Of a DNA stretch of 64,000 nucleotides, positions 35,688-45,499 are shown piece after piece. A model generated the notes under the pieces. The model saw only the letters and a program-made list of their open reading frames with translations. It had not been told where the DNA came from and did no database searches. A program made the translations under genes and the position numbers. How positions within the stretch are numbered: the first letter of the stretch is position 1; every line of letters begins with the position of its first letter. The stretch is from Natrialba sp. SSL1 (lineage in GTDB: Archaea; Halobacteriota; Halobacteria; Halobacteriales; Natrialbaceae), in assembly GCF_001861355.1 (NCBI RefSeq), contig NZ_MASN01000034.1:1-64000 (forward strand), written 5' to 3'.

Positions 35688-36038
35688 ATGTCAACCACAG
35701 ATCCACTCGCACGCACGCTACTGATCATCGTTGCCATCGTTCTTATCGTCCCGTTTCTCATGATGCTCCTCGCGATGCCGATGATGGGAATGGTCGGTTG
35801 GGGCCATATGGGTGATTGGAACGGCACTGGCGGAATGTGGTGGTCGTGGCTACTCATGTGGGCGTTTTTCCTTCTAATCGTCCTTGGGGGTGGGTACTTG
35901 TTAGTCAGGACGATTCGTTCGCAGGATGGATACCGAACGGACGAAGCGATCGAAGAGCTACGACTCGCGTACGCTCGTGGCGATCTCTCCGAGGAGGAGT
36001 TTGAGCAGCGAAGAGAACGCCTCCGGCGAGATGAGTAG
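35688..36038 (+). CDS. Met-rich membrane protein with SHOCT domain (paralogue 2)
   Basis: 116 residues from ATG 35688 (an ATG at 35661 is also in frame). Same layout as the protein at 27831: Met-rich membrane segment ([20 protein letters not shown]), a Trp/Met loop, a second membrane segment, and a SHOCT motif ([20 protein letters not shown]). Its stop is 14 bases before copB, indicating one transcript. Confidence 0.75.
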   Translation: MSTTDPLARTLLIIVAIVLIVPFLMMLLAMPMMGMVGWGHMGDWNGTGGMWWSWLLMWAFFLLIVLGGGYLLVRTIRSQDGYRTDEAIEELRLAYARGDLSEEEFEQRRERLRRDE

Positions 36039-36052
36039 GTGAGTCAAGCTCA

Positions 36053-38344
36053 ATGTCCGACCACAGCCACGAACACGACGGCCACACCGAAGAGCATGCT
36101 CCAGACTCACAGGAACCCGACGAGCGATTGACGGATCGGCGTTGTCCTTGTTGTCGAGTCTGTAATCTGAACGTCGAAGACGAGACCGACGACGAGCGGT
36201 TGGAAGAGACGGACGCCGAATACACCGCTCGTCACGAGGCGGAACCCGATGCAGAAGACGGGCACGCGCCCCATCACGATCACGACGCACACGCGGACGA
36301 CCACGACCACGACCACGGCGCTCACGTCGACCACTCCGGCCACGAGGAGATGTTCAAACGGCGGTTCTTCGTCAGCTTCGTCCTCGCGATACCGGTGTTA
36401 GCGTATAGTCCGATGCTACAGGAGTGGTTTGGGTTCACCGCACCGACGTTCCCAGGAAGCGTGCTCGTCGGCCCGGTACTCGGCACGCTCGTATTCCTCT
36501 ACGGCGGGATCCCATTCCTCCGGATGGGGGCTGCCGAGGCCCGCAAACGCGAACCAGGGATGATGCTGTTGATCTCGCTGGCGATAACCGTCGCGTTCGT
36601 CTACAGCGCGGCTGCCGTCGCCTTCGATATCGGCGAGCCGTTCTTCTGGGAGCTCGTGACGCTGGTCGTCATCTTCCTGCTCGGTCACTGGATCGAGATG
36701 CGCAGCGTCCGTCGAGCGTCGGGCGCGCTGGACGAGCTGGCTGAATTGATGCCCGACACGGCCGAGCGTATCACGGAGAGCGGCGACACTGAGGACGTTC
36801 CCGTCGACGAGCTAGCGGCTGATGATCTCGTGCTCGTCCGGCCGGGGGCGAACGTTCCGGCCGATGGCATCGTCGAAGAGGGCGAGTCCAACGTCAACGA
36901 GGCGATGATCACCGGTGAGTCTCGTCCCGTTGGGAAGGAGCCGGGCGACGAGGTGATCGGTGGGACGACCAACGGCGACGGCAGTCTGCGTGTTCGCGTG
37001 ACCGCGACGGGTGACGAGACGACCTTGTCGGGGATCGTGCGACTGGTTGAGGAAGCCCAACAGAGCAAGTCGCGCACGCAGGTGCTCGCCGACAGGGCAG
37101 CAGGATGGCTGTTCTACGCCGCCCTCGGCGTCGCCGCGCTCACCGCCGTGGCGTGGACGATCGCGGTCGGCTTCGGGCTGCCGGTCGTCGAACGTGTCGT
37201 CACGGTACTCGTCATCGCGTGTCCGCACGCACTCGGCCTCGCCGTCCCGCTGGTGGTCGCGATTAACACGACGATGGCCGCCAACAACGGGATGCTTATT
37301 CGGGATCGGATCGCGATGGAGGAGGCCCGCAACCTCGATACCATCGTCTTCGACAAGACAGGCACGCTCACCAAAGGCGAGCAAGGCATCGTTGACGTCG
37401 AGACGACGACTGACTGGGATGAGGATGACGTCCTTTCGCTGATGGCGGCCGTCGAGAGCGACTCCGAACACATGATCGCCGAAGCGATCCGAGACGCCGC
37501 CCGGGAGCGGGAACTGGACGTCCCCGACGCCCACGGCTTCGAGGCGCTGAAGGGTCGGGGCGTCCGTGCGACCGTCGAGCTGGAAGCCGCTGCCCTTCCC
37601 GACGCGGAGGCGAGCGGTGGACAAGATGGGGAGACGGTGTACGTCGGTGGCCCGAACCTGCTTCGCCACCTCGACGTCGATCCCAGTGATGAGCTCAAGG
37701 CGTTCAGCGACGAGGCCGGCGAACGCGGACAGGGCGTTGTCTATCTGATCCGCGACGGCGAGGCAATCGGGGCGGTTGCCCTCGCGGACGTCATTCGCGA
37801 GGAGAGCCGCGAGGCGATCGACGCGCTTCACGCGATGGGTGTCGAGGTGGCGATGCTGACCGGCGATAGCGAAGATGTCGCTCGCGCCGTCTCCGAAGAA
37901 CTCGGCATTGACACGTACTTCGCGGAGGTGTTGCCCGACGACAAGGACAAGAAGATCATCGAGCTGCAAGAACAGGGCAATCTCGTAGCGATGGTCGGCG
38001 ATGGTGTCAACGACGCCCCTGCGTTGACCCGTTCGGACGTGGGCATCGCGATCGGTTCCGGAACGGACGTCGCCGTCGAAGCGGCCGACGTCGTCCTCGT
38101 TGAAAACGACCCGCGGGACGTGGTGAAACTCGTCCGGTTGAGTCGCAAGAGCTACCGGAAGATGCAGGAGAACCTCGTCTGGGCAGCCGGCTACAACGTG
38201 TTCGCGTTGCCGCTGGCAGCGGGCGTTCTTGCGCCGATCGGGATCTTGCTCTCGCCGGCCGTGGGTGCCGTGTTGATGTCCGCGAGTACGGTCATCGTCG
38301 CGATCAACGCCCAGTTCCTCAAACGCGCAGATCTCTCTGGGTGA
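36053..38344 (+). CDS. copB: CopB-type P1B ATPase with His-rich N-terminus
   Basis: 763 residues. The N-terminus has a Cys cluster ([11 protein letters not shown]) and a long His/Asp-rich stretch (residues about 65-100) in place of HMA domains. Core motifs: [10 protein letters not shown], membrane site [12 protein letters not shown] (CPH near 391), [20 protein letters not shown] (HM where HP is usual), [10 protein letters not shown] and a C-terminal [13 protein letters not shown]. The CPH site and His-rich tail define P1B-3 (CopB-like) Cu/Ag pumps. With CopA this gives the island two distinct copper ATPases. Confidence 0.92.
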   Translation: MSDHSHEHDGHTEEHAPDSQEPDERLTDRRCPCCRVCNLNVEDETDDERLEETDAEYTARHEAEPDAEDGHAPHHDHDAHADDHDHDHGAHVDHSGHEEMFKRRFFVSFVLAIPVLAYSPMLQEWFGFTAPTFPGSVLVGPVLGTLVFLYGGIPFLRMGAAEARKREPGMMLLISLAITVAFVYSAAAVAFDIGEPFFWELVTLVVIFLLGHWIEMRSVRRASGALDELAELMPDTAERITESGDTEDVPVDELAADDLVLVRPGANVPADGIVEEGESNVNEAMITGESRPVGKEPGDEVIGGTTNGDGSLRVRVTATGDETTLSGIVRLVEEAQQSKSRTQVLADRAAGWLFYAALGVAALTAVAWTIAVGFGLPVVERVVTVLVIACPHALGLAVPLVVAINTTMAANNGMLIRDRIAMEEARNLDTIVFDKTGTLTKGEQGIVDVETTTDWDEDDVLSLMAAVESDSEHMIAEAIRDAARERELDVPDAHGFEALKGRGVRATVELEAAALPDAEASGGQDGETVYVGGPNLLRHLDVDPSDELKAFSDEAGERGQGVVYLIRDGEAIGAVALADVIREESREAIDALHAMGVEVAMLTGDSEDVARAVSEELGIDTYFAEVLPDDKDKKIIELQEQGNLVAMVGDGVNDAPALTRSDVGIAIGSGTDVAVEAADVVLVENDPRDVVKLVRLSRKSYRKMQENLVWAAGYNVFALPLAAGVLAPIGILLSPAVGAVLMSASTVIVAINAQFLKRADLSG

Positions 38345-38350
38345 TCTCCG

Positions 38351-38674
38351 ATGACAGAACCCCACTGACTCTCGAGGCTACCGGAGACGCTTCTCGCGCT
38401 CTTTGGCGGCCTCGTCTTCGGGTGGCTCGCCTCCCAACAGCTCAGCTGACTCTTGGTGATTCCGCTGAGCGTCGCAGTTCTGGCCGGAGTACATCTGTTC
38501 GCACCCAAGGGAAGGCCGACGCAGATCGGTCGCGCGGTCGCGTATCTCGTGGGCGGTCTCCTTGCCGGGTTTTGCTGCTGGGTTTCATGGTCTCTGGTGG
38601 AATCCCCGACGAATACGAGGCCTATGCACGCGTGGCGACACCGAATGACGAACGCCTCAAAAAAAGCTGTCCTG
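38351..38674 (+). pseudogene. Degraded small membrane protein
   Basis: One plus-strand frame from ATG 38351 encodes two hydrophobic segments (LLALFGGLVFGWLAS and VAVLAGVHLF, later AVAYLVGGLLAGFCCW) but is broken by TGA codons at 38366 and 38450. No intact alternative start covers both segments. It follows copB by 7 bases, so it may be the decayed last gene of that operon. Confidence 0.4.
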
Positions 38675-38684
38675 CCCAGCCAAT

Positions 38685-39845
38685 TCAGCTCAACGCGGCC
38701 TGGAATCGCTCGCGGAGAGCATCCTCACGCTCTTCGAACTGGTCGACCTTCTCCTGCAGATCGTTTCTGACCCGCTCGATGCTCGCCAGCGCTCGTTCGC
38801 CGGCCAGCGGCGCCTGCGATCCGTCGTCTCCGTCCGCCTCCAGCTGCTCCTCGTAGGCTCGTTCGACGCGCTCGATGGTTCCCTCCGGGTTGAATAGGAT
38901 GTCGTTGGCCGTACGAACGTAGCCGTCCAGCGACGCCCCCTCTTTCCCCTGGAAGAAGTGGGTGAGCGCGTACGTCGCGCCGGAATGTAGCGTCCACATG
39001 TCGATCTCGAAGGGTGAGACCGAATTTGCTTCCGCATCGCTCGCGGCGCGCTCGGCCAAGTAGTCAGGGAAGCCCAGCAGGCTGTAGAACTCCGTAACGG
39101 TGAACGGAAGCTCCGAGAAATCGAGCTCGATGTCTTGGGCATCCCTGATGAACTCGAAGAGATCGTCGGCGACGAGTTCGACCTGCGCGAGGATCTCCTC
39201 CCACCACGTCCGGAAGTTCCCCACGTCGCCGACGTGCTTGATGACCTCCTTGTCGGTGAGCGAGCGCATCGTGTTCGAACAGTAGCCGTCCTGAGCGAAA
39301 CCCTCCACGTAGACCGCATGCTCGCCGAAGAAGTCGTAGCCCGACGTGACACCCATCGTGATCGGGTCCGATCGGCCGGGGAGGCGGACCTCGAGACCAT
39401 CGAACATAATGTCCATGTGGACCTCACCCCCGCCTCGGTAGCATCGCATCTCTCCGAACATCACGTCGCCCAGCGGTGCTCCATCGATGGTCTCCTCGCG
39501 AAGGACCTCTTCTAGCGGGCCGTACACGTCGACTGGGTTGATTACCGAGTACGAATTTGTCGGGACGTGGAAGAGGGGATCCGTTTCTGCATCCCCATCA
39601 CGGGCCTGCGTACGAGCCCGACCCGGTTCGACGAGGGCATTGAATCGCTCCGTCTCGACCCACTCGTCGGTGTAGGGGTTCTGGTAGGCCACGGTGGTTT
39701 CGACGGCCTGCGGAAGGTCACGGACCGCCTCGGCGAATGTAACGGGTTCTATGCCCGCTCGCCGCTGCTGATACCACTCGGGCAGTTCGGTGTCGGTACG
39801 TCCATCGACGCCAGCGAAGATGGTTCTGGACTCTGGGTCTTTCAT
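38685..39845 (-). CDS. DUF932-family phage/plasmid protein
   Basis: 386 residues from ATG 39845, which has a Shine-Dalgarno-like GAGGTGA 5 bases upstream; the GTG at 39854 sits within that sequence. The pattern ADLPxW-like start (DTELPEWYQQ), YSVINPVDVYGPLEEVL and the central FGEMRCYRGGGEVHMDIMFD with GVTSGYDFFGEH matches the DUF932 family found in phages and plasmids, whose members are often near single-strand DNA metabolism genes. C-terminal coiled coil (about 340-386). It follows IR-6 and a leader stem-loop. Confidence 0.75.
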   Translation of the reverse strand: MKDPESRTIFAGVDGRTDTELPEWYQQRRAGIEPVTFAEAVRDLPQAVETTVAYQNPYTDEWVETERFNALVEPGRARTQARDGDAETDPLFHVPTNSYSVINPVDVYGPLEEVLREETIDGAPLGDVMFGEMRCYRGGGEVHMDIMFDGLEVRLPGRSDPITMGVTSGYDFFGEHAVYVEGFAQDGYCSNTMRSLTDKEVIKHVGDVGNFRTWWEEILAQVELVADDLFEFIRDAQDIELDFSELPFTVTEFYSLLGFPDYLAERAASDAEANSVSPFEIDMWTLHSGATYALTHFFQGKEGASLDGYVRTANDILFNPEGTIERVERAYEEQLEADGDDGSQAPLAGERALASIERVRNDLQEKVDQFEEREDALRERFQAALS

Positions 39846-39896
39846 TTCAGTCACCTCGAATCAGGAACGCTCGTCGACGGGCGACTGCGTCGTCTC

Positions 39897-39922
39897 GCGC
39901 CCTGCGCCCCTCTGCCGGGCGC
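39897..39922 (-). promoter_or_regulatory. Leader stem-loop of the DUF932 gene
   Basis: Stem GCGCCC/GGGCGC (6 bp), loop GGCAGAGGGGCGCA, preceded by TTTTTT. 51 nt before ATG 39845. Confidence 0.65.
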
Positions 39923-39938
39923 AAAAAACGACACCTCG

Positions 39939-39980
39939 TTAACCAACATCTGGACTGGAGAGCGGTTGACTGTTGGTTAA
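39939..39980. repeat. Inverted repeat IR-6 upstream of the DUF932 gene
   Basis: Arms 39939-39948 and 39971-39980, spacer 22, 94 bases upstream of ATG 39845. Confidence 0.8.
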
Positions 39981-40018
39981 CACGGGTTCCGAGGCGAGGG
40001 TGTAGTCGGAGTTCGTTG

Positions 40019-40276
40019 CTACTCGGCGGCGGACTGCCGGAGCCGGACCTGCTCGGGATTCGGGACCCACGGGTGAGCCTCCCAGCAGTGAAGTGCGCGG
40101 ATCTGGGCGATGCACGTTTTCCCTACACCGGACGGACCGTGCAATAACGCAGGATCAGCACGCCCTCCGTTAGTTATCGGGTTGAGGACATTGGAGAGGT
40201 AGTTGACCTCCGCGTCTCGATGCTGGACTTCTCGTGGAATGAATTCAGGCTGCAAGACGCGCGCATCGGTAATCAT
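40019..40276 (-). pseudogene. Truncated Orc1/Cdc6 fragment
   Basis: The first 60 or so codons ([20 protein letters not shown] onward, through Walker [16 protein letters not shown]) match the initiator at 10008 (MIRDARVLRAGFVPREVEHR), then similarity stops and an unrelated 26-residue tail follows. Walker B, sensors and winged helix are gone. A TATA-like TTTATTAC lies about 33 bases before the ATG, as at the intact gene, so promoter and 5' end were copied together. Likely debris of recombination at the edge of IR-6. Confidence 0.75.
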
Positions 40277-40392
40277 AGGTTCGGGTGTCGACACAGTATT
40301 AGCAGTAATAAATGGAAGCGTGTCATTTCCGAATTTCCAGAATCATGTTTTACCCGAACATCAGCTACGATTCCAAAAAATCCGACCCAGTA

Positions 40393-42297
40393 TCACCCTC
40401 GTCTCACTCGCAACCCGTTCCCAATCGCCAATAATTCAGACCCTTCATGGGCGATTACGGCCCCGACGATTCCGATCACACCAAGTACTGCACCTGGAAT
40501 GAGTACAGCTAGTACGAGTAGTGAGAACACGATGTTTTGACGGCTAATCCGCTGTGCTCGTTGTCCGAGTGACAGTGCGTACGTCACTTTCGTGATGTCA
40601 TCCGCCATCAGTGCGATATCAGCCGCCTCAATCGCAGCATCTGTCCCCGCAGTCCCCATGGCGATCCCGACCGTTGCTTGGGCCAATGCTGGCGCATCAT
40701 TGATTCCGTCACCCACCATGGCGACTGCCCCGTACTTCGTGGTGAGTTCTTTGACCGCTTCGACCTTCTCTTCTGGCTTTAAATCGGCTCGAACATCGTC
40801 AATACCGAGTTCTGTCGCGATTGCTTGCGCCGTTTCCTTATTATCCCCCGTCAGCATCAACACCTCAACGTCTCTCTCGTGAAGTTCCTGAATGACGCCT
40901 TTCGCTTCTGGTCGCGGCTCATCACGAAGCGCAATTACTCCCATGATTCGTTCCGGTGTCCCAACAAGGACAACCGTCTTCCCTTCTTTTTGAAGCTCCT
41001 CGGCTTCTGCAATCCCATCCACGTCATGATTGAATCGTTCGAAAAGCCCTGGTTTCCCAACGTAAACGGTCTCCTCGATGAGTTGAGCTTGCGCCCCGTA
41101 TCCCGTTATTGAACTGAATTCAGACGCCTCAGTGTGTTGAATTCCGCGTTCAGCAGCAGCATTCATGATCGCTTCACCAAGATGGTGTTCAGAGTACTGC
41201 TCCACACTCGCCGCTTGTCTCAGGACATCATCTTCGGTTCCCTCATACGCAACGACGTCCGTGACCACCGGCTCGCCCCGAGTCAGCGTCCCGGTCTTAT
41301 CGAACGCAATTGCTTCGATTTTCCCTAAGTTTTCAAGATGAATACCACCCTTGACCAGTACTCCTTCTCGACCCGCTCGACCGATTCCGGAGGCAATGGC
41401 AATCGGGGTTGACATGACTAAGGCACAGGGTGCTGCCGCGACAAGCAGGACAATAGCACGTTCCGCCCAGTAGCCCGGAAGGCCAGCAATGAACGGCGCA
41501 CCCATGAGCCCGAGCGCGACCAAGAGAACGAGCGGTGAATAGACACCACCGAACTTCTCAATGAACAGCTGAGATTTCCCTTTCTCTTCTTGCGCCTCCT
41601 CAACGAGATGGATCATCTTTGAAAGCGTATTATCCTCGAATGTCGTGGTGGCTTCCACTTCGAGGACACCCTCCTGGTTTACAGAGCCAGCAAACACCTC
41701 ATCGCCTTCTCGCTTATCGACAGCCGTAGATTCACCGGTGACTGCCGCCTGATCAACCGTGGAACGCCCATCGACAATACGTCCATCAGTTGGAACTGAT
41801 TCCCCAGGCTTGACCCGAAAAACATCACCGATATCTAACTCTCGTGCTGGAACCATTCGTGTGCTGCCATTTGTGACCAGGCGAGCTTCTTCGGGTGCGA
41901 GATCAAGCAAACTCCGGATTGAGGCGCGTGTCCGGACGAACGTGTATTCTTCGACGCCTTCGGCAGCGCCGTACAGGATAGCGAGGATGGCTGCCTCCTC
42001 CCAGAGGCCGAAGAAGACTGCGCCACCGGTGGCGGCTAACATCAAAATCTCGATATCGATTTCGTGTTCTCCAACGAGCTCCTCGATTCCTTCTCGCGCC
42101 CAGTGGAACCCTCCAAGCACCATTGCTACCGCGTACAGGCCGTTTTCCGCTATCGCTGGAAGGTAATTCAAGAAGCCGAACGTAAACGTGAGAACAGCTA
42201 TCACAGCAGCAAGAAGCGCATTCCGAATTGGAGGGAAGAGGTACCACGGTCCGCTCCACTGAGCGTGTCCTTCGTCCTCGTTATCTGAATCTCTCAT
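40393..42297 (-). CDS. P1B-type heavy-metal ATPase (APC-motif, Zn/Cd/Co-like)
   Basis: 634 residues with no N-terminal HMA domain. A-domain AAVTGESTAVDK, membrane site VAAAPCALVMSTPIA (APC in place of CPC/SPC), [22 protein letters not shown] (the usual HP dipeptide is HH), and GDGINDAPALAQA. Short P1B pumps with this transmembrane cysteine motif belong to the Zn/Cd/Co branch (P1B-4-like), so the likely substrate is a divalent metal and not Cu(I). It follows a perfect 18-bp palindrome at 42332-42349, and its bat-type neighbour at 42369 is transcribed in the same direction. Confidence 0.85.
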   Translation of the reverse strand: MRDSDNEDEGHAQWSGPWYLFPPIRNALLAAVIAVLTFTFGFLNYLPAIAENGLYAVAMVLGGFHWAREGIEELVGEHEIDIEILMLAATGGAVFFGLWEEAAILAILYGAAEGVEEYTFVRTRASIRSLLDLAPEEARLVTNGSTRMVPARELDIGDVFRVKPGESVPTDGRIVDGRSTVDQAAVTGESTAVDKREGDEVFAGSVNQEGVLEVEATTTFEDNTLSKMIHLVEEAQEEKGKSQLFIEKFGGVYSPLVLLVALGLMGAPFIAGLPGYWAERAIVLLVAAAPCALVMSTPIAIASGIGRAGREGVLVKGGIHLENLGKIEAIAFDKTGTLTRGEPVVTDVVAYEGTEDDVLRQAASVEQYSEHHLGEAIMNAAAERGIQHTEASEFSSITGYGAQAQLIEETVYVGKPGLFERFNHDVDGIAEAEELQKEGKTVVLVGTPERIMGVIALRDEPRPEAKGVIQELHERDVEVLMLTGDNKETAQAIATELGIDDVRADLKPEEKVEAVKELTTKYGAVAMVGDGINDAPALAQATVGIAMGTAGTDAAIEAADIALMADDITKVTYALSLGQRAQRISRQNIVFSLLVLAVLIPGAVLGVIGIVGAVIAHEGSELLAIGNGLRVRRG

Positions 42298-42331
42298 ACC
42301 AGTAAAAGGAGGACGATCAGAATAAGACTTA

Positions 42332-42349
42332 ATTTGGAATATTCCAAAT
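42332..42349. promoter_or_regulatory. Perfect 18-bp palindrome upstream of the metal ATPase (putative operator)
   Basis: ATTTGGAATATTCCAAAT is fully self-complementary. It ends 34 bases upstream of the ATG at 42297, just outside where the core promoter should lie. An ArsR-type or bat-type metal regulator is a plausible ligand. Confidence 0.65.
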
Positions 42350-42368
42350 GTAGTTTAGAGCATACCAA

Positions 42369-43115
42369 TTACGATGAACGAGTCATATCCATGGCGGTTT
42401 CATTGGTTGTGAGTTGTTTGATTATCTGGGCTTCAGCTCGCCGTACCCGATACGTAAGCGTTGATCGCGGCATATCGAGTTTTTCAGCAAGCTCCCCGAG
42501 ATTAGTCTCCCGAGGGGTCTTGTAATATCCGTGCTCAACAGCGGCGGTCAGCGCTTCTCGTTGCTTATTAGTCAACATATCATCAACGTTGAATCTGGTA
42601 GTAGTCGGAGGGGAGAGGCCTGTGAGGCTGAGCATTTCAACATCAATCTCGGAAGGGAGTTCTGCGTGCAGTGCGTCGAAGAAGCCGTGGATGGCTGCAC
42701 CCTCTGGGTGGATGATTCGCCATGTGTGGCGGCGCTGTTCATGCTGGGTTTCGAAGAGGAGTCCGTCACCGAGGTGTTCAAGCGCGAGATGCGGGATAGA
42801 TTCGCAGACTTGTGTTCGCTGCCAGTACGTGTAGAGGACGAGCGTATCGTCTGTTCGATCAAGAACTTGTGTTTCGGACTCTGCACCACACGGATTGGCG
42901 GCGAGACAGTCTGCATAGTAGTCGGCTGTGAGAACCGCATCCTCAATTGCGGGAAGGGCTTCTGATGAGCCAGTGGCATGATCGACGCGCCAGAGACTCT
43001 CTGCTGTAGCGTGAAGAGATAGTGACCGGACGCGAGCATCGGGATGGTCAGCGAGAACGTCCGCAAGCGTGTTCCTCCCGGGTTCGTAGTCGAGGGCAAA
43101 GACGAGCTCTCTCAT
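42369..43115 (-). CDS. Bat-type HTH transcription regulator
   Basis: 248 residues from ATG 43115, starting with the RELVFALDYEPG strand usual for this group; ATGs at 43136-43142 are also in frame. The C-terminus is an HTH_10 (bat-like) domain: LTNKQREALTAAVEHGYYKT, then NLGELAEKLDMPRSTLTYRV. The N-terminal domain is a small-ligand or metal-binding fold of unknown specificity, with two cysteines near DCLAANPCG. Directly upstream of the metal ATPase on the same strand, 71 bases apart, so it may regulate it. Confidence 0.8.
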   Translation of the reverse strand: MRELVFALDYEPGRNTLADVLADHPDARVRSLSLHATAESLWRVDHATGSSEALPAIEDAVLTADYYADCLAANPCGAESETQVLDRTDDTLVLYTYWQRTQVCESIPHLALEHLGDGLLFETQHEQRRHTWRIIHPEGAAIHGFFDALHAELPSEIDVEMLSLTGLSPPTTTRFNVDDMLTNKQREALTAAVEHGYYKTPRETNLGELAEKLDMPRSTLTYRVRRAEAQIIKQLTTNETAMDMTRSS

Positions 43116-43212
43116 ACGGGTTGGGAGGCTTTCCATCATCAAAACACACCGGTATTCTACCTATGGTCAATCTGTGTTGCTCTTTGACCGAATCATATGT
43201 ACCATCGAATAA

Positions 43213-43488
43213 TTAGATGGGATCGTCAGGATCGTGGTTTTCGGCCATTCGAATCGCCTCGGTTGCATATTGTTCCCGCTCGGCTTCATCATCAACAGTC
43301 CCTAAGTTTTCGGGATTGACAGCCAGTGCAGCTGTTGTGTCGCGCATATCGGTGAAACTCGTGAGAGCGCGTTCCTTTCTGAAATATTGCTCTCCATCAG
43401 GTGTCGCGTAGACAAGGATGATCAAGTTCTGTTCGTCGTCAGAGTATGTCCGCTCAACTAACCAAACTCGAACCGTCTCGTCTTCCAT
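43213..43488 (-). CDS. Small haloarchaeal protein of unknown function
   Basis: 91 residues. A beta-rich first half (TVRVWLVERTYSDDEQNLII; TPDGEQYFRKERAL) and an acidic helical second half. Haloarchaeal in composition, but I know no function. It precedes the bat-type regulator on the same strand. Confidence 0.6.
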   Translation of the reverse strand: MEDETVRVWLVERTYSDDEQNLIILVYATPDGEQYFRKERALTSFTDMRDTTAALAVNPENLGTVDDEAEREQYATEAIRMAENHDPDDPI

Positions 43489-43789
43489 ACACCATTTTTG
43501 GAGGCGTGGAGTGAAAGGCGTTCAGTTGTTTTATTCCAAACTCGGATTAAAATGTGGGAATAGCAGCGTCATTTTCGGAGCAGATACTGGTATCCTTACT
43601 CCGAAGAACTCCTCTTCATAATCGAACTGTTGCCAATTCATCGAGCACAACCCGTGCGTAGATAGATCTGATTCAAATTCATGTTTGAAAATTAGTGGTT
43701 TGTAGAATCACAAACAGTCAAGTTAGGGAGCGCCTCGATACCGCGATCGACGAGCTGGTGAGTGGCTCGCGACAACCGAAGGATCTCCA
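43489..43789. other. 301-bp AT-richer intergenic stretch
   Basis: No credible gene. Contains a small perfect hairpin GTTTGT-AGAATC-ACAAAC at 43698-43715 and otherwise nothing I can identify. It separates the metal ATPase block from the backbone genes. Confidence 0.4.
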
Positions 43790-44476
43790 TCAGTCCTCCC
43801 TCATCGTCGGCGGGATGAGGTCGTTGCTCTCCTCCGCGAGGTCGCGGATGGCTTGGTCAATATCGGTGTCGACCCGAACCGTCCGACTCGCCAACGGGGC
43901 CGGATAGGCTTGATCTCCCTGGCTACACAGGATGATGAGCCACTCGCCGACACCCTCTCCGAGAACGATGTAATGGTCGCGATCATTCCGCTGGAACACT
44001 TGTCGATCGGGTCGGGAAACAGTCCGCCAGTTCTCGGGCAACGACGGCGCCGGAAGACCACCGTCCGGAACGGGGACGACGTCGTCGGTGATGGCTCTGA
44101 GTGCGGCGTCGATCTCCTCTCCGGTGAGGTGCCAGCACTCCGCGGGTCCGACACACTCTAGATGACTGATCACCTGATTCTGGAATTCGATGTAATGCTC
44201 TCGCACGAACTGCTCGTCGTCGTAATAGTCGAGGAGGAGCGCACAGGCGAGCTGTGCGGGCCCGCTTCCGATATATCCCCACTCGAAGCCACCCGGACTG
44301 TGATTGACGAGTTGGAGGCTCCGCTTGAGGGAGAGCCGCCGATGCTCCGAGAGGTTCAGGACGACGGTGTTGCCGTCAACACGAAAGCCGACGTATTCAA
44401 CTGTCTTTCGGTAGTTCTGAGCGAACTGTTCTGACTGTACTCCTTCTGAGGGTGTTGGTGGTTCGTTCGCGTTCAT
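43790..44476 (-). CDS. DUF6166-domain haloarchaeal protein
   Basis: 228 residues from ATG 44476. The central region contains the DUF6166 pattern (FEWGYIGSGPAQLACALLLD, then YIEFQNQVIS), which in this family lies near the N-terminal third. The C-terminal half (GVGEWLIILCSQGDQAYPAP) looks like a second small alpha/beta domain. Function unknown. A clear leader stem-loop with T-run precedes it. Confidence 0.75.
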   Translation of the reverse strand: MNANEPPTPSEGVQSEQFAQNYRKTVEYVGFRVDGNTVVLNLSEHRRLSLKRSLQLVNHSPGGFEWGYIGSGPAQLACALLLDYYDDEQFVREHYIEFQNQVISHLECVGPAECWHLTGEEIDAALRAITDDVVPVPDGGLPAPSLPENWRTVSRPDRQVFQRNDRDHYIVLGEGVGEWLIILCSQGDQAYPAPLASRTVRVDTDIDQAIRDLAEESNDLIPPTMRED

Positions 44477-44500
44477 CGATGTTTCGCGGGAGGGCCGATG

Positions 44501-44523
44501 ACCCCCACACCCCTCTCGGGGGT
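44501..44523 (-). promoter_or_regulatory. Leader stem-loop of the DUF6166 gene
   Basis: Stem ACCCCC/GGGGGT (6 bp), loop GAGAGGGGTGT, with TTTTTT upstream. 24 nt before ATG 44476. Confidence 0.65.
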
Positions 44524-44629
44524 TAAAAAACGGAACGAAGGATCCAGTCCGGTAGATTTGCAAGCGATCACTGTGGGCACTGTCAGCGCACCGGATGCGG
44601 GTGTATTGTGCTTCTCACAGAGGTTCTGC

Positions 44630-45499
44630 TCACCGAACTCCAATCGTCTCCCCTTCGTGCTCGAGAATCTGCTTTGCGACCAGTCGATCAATCGCGTCGT
44701 CGACGGCGTCTTTTTGTTCGTTTGAAAGCGCCCGCACATTCGAGAGGACTCGCTCTCGGATTGCCTCAAGATCGTTGATCCCATCTTCGACAGCCCCCAG
44801 AACGGTATATTCGACCTCGAACTCCGTCGCGAACTCTGCGATACGGGTGGTGAACATGTTCGGAAGCCCGGAGAGTGAATCTACCGCCATCTCGATCGCA
44901 AACAACGGGTGTGAGCGGTCACGGATCTGTCGTGTTTCAGTCGTACCGGTGTTAAAGGGTCGCTGCTCATCGATCTCGATTAGAATCACTTCGTAGTCCA
45001 ACCCTCGTTGAGCGTACGTCCGCATGTCCTCGATATCACGCCGGCGGCCACTCGCCAGATCCCCGCCGGAAACTGCCTTCAGCAGAAACATATCCTCATC
45101 AGAGAGAACGCATGCCGTCACGTGATGGCCGACCCAGAACTCTTCAGCTCGGTCGTGCATTCGATCGGTGATCCACACCTTCCCGACGACCTGCTGTTCG
45201 AAGATATCGATCTGGAAGCCACGGTCTTCATGATGCAGTTCGATGGTTTTACCCACACCCTCGAACGACTCAGTTGGCTCGTCGACGACGGTGAATCCTT
45301 GTGACTGGAGTGTCTGATAGACGTGCTCGAACTCGGAAACAACTCCGAGCGCGAGATCGATATCCTCGGTCTGGTCCTTTAAGCCTCGAGCCGTCATCGC
45401 AGACCCACCGAGGAGATATACTGTTACGGACTCCGACAACCAGCTGTCGAACTCTTCGAGAAACGATTTGATCGCCTCTCCGCCTGTAAACGCGGTCAT
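44630..45499 (-). CDS. Nucleotidyltransferase-like protein, putative toxin (copy 2)
   Basis: 289 residues. YLLGGSAMTARGLK and TEDIDLALGV give the nucleotidyltransferase G-G and D-x-D signature (residues about 29-52), with FQIDIFEQQVVGKVWITDRM as the third-acid region. It is a divergent paralogue of the protein at 19370, with the same order of motifs and a C-terminal helical region. Its ATG overlaps the stop of the HTH gene (ATGA). Role as toxin inferred from pairing. Confidence 0.7.
   Translation of the reverse strand: MTAFTGGEAIKSFLEEFDSWLSESVTVYLLGGSAMTARGLKDQTEDIDLALGVVSEFEHVYQTLQSQGFTVVDEPTESFEGVGKTIELHHEDRGFQIDIFEQQVVGKVWITDRMHDRAEEFWVGHHVTACVLSDEDMFLLKAVSGGDLASGRRRDIEDMRTYAQRGLDYEVILIEIDEQRPFNTGTTETRQIRDRSHPLFAIEMAVDSLSGLPNMFTTRIAEFATEFEVEYTVLGAVEDGINDLEAIRERVLSNVRALSNEQKDAVDDAIDRLVAKQILEHEGETIGVR

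Noticed and set aside
36812-38365. 517-codon minus-strand frame
   Set aside because: Antisense shadow of CopB, whose CPH, DKTG and GDGVND motifs fix the true frame.
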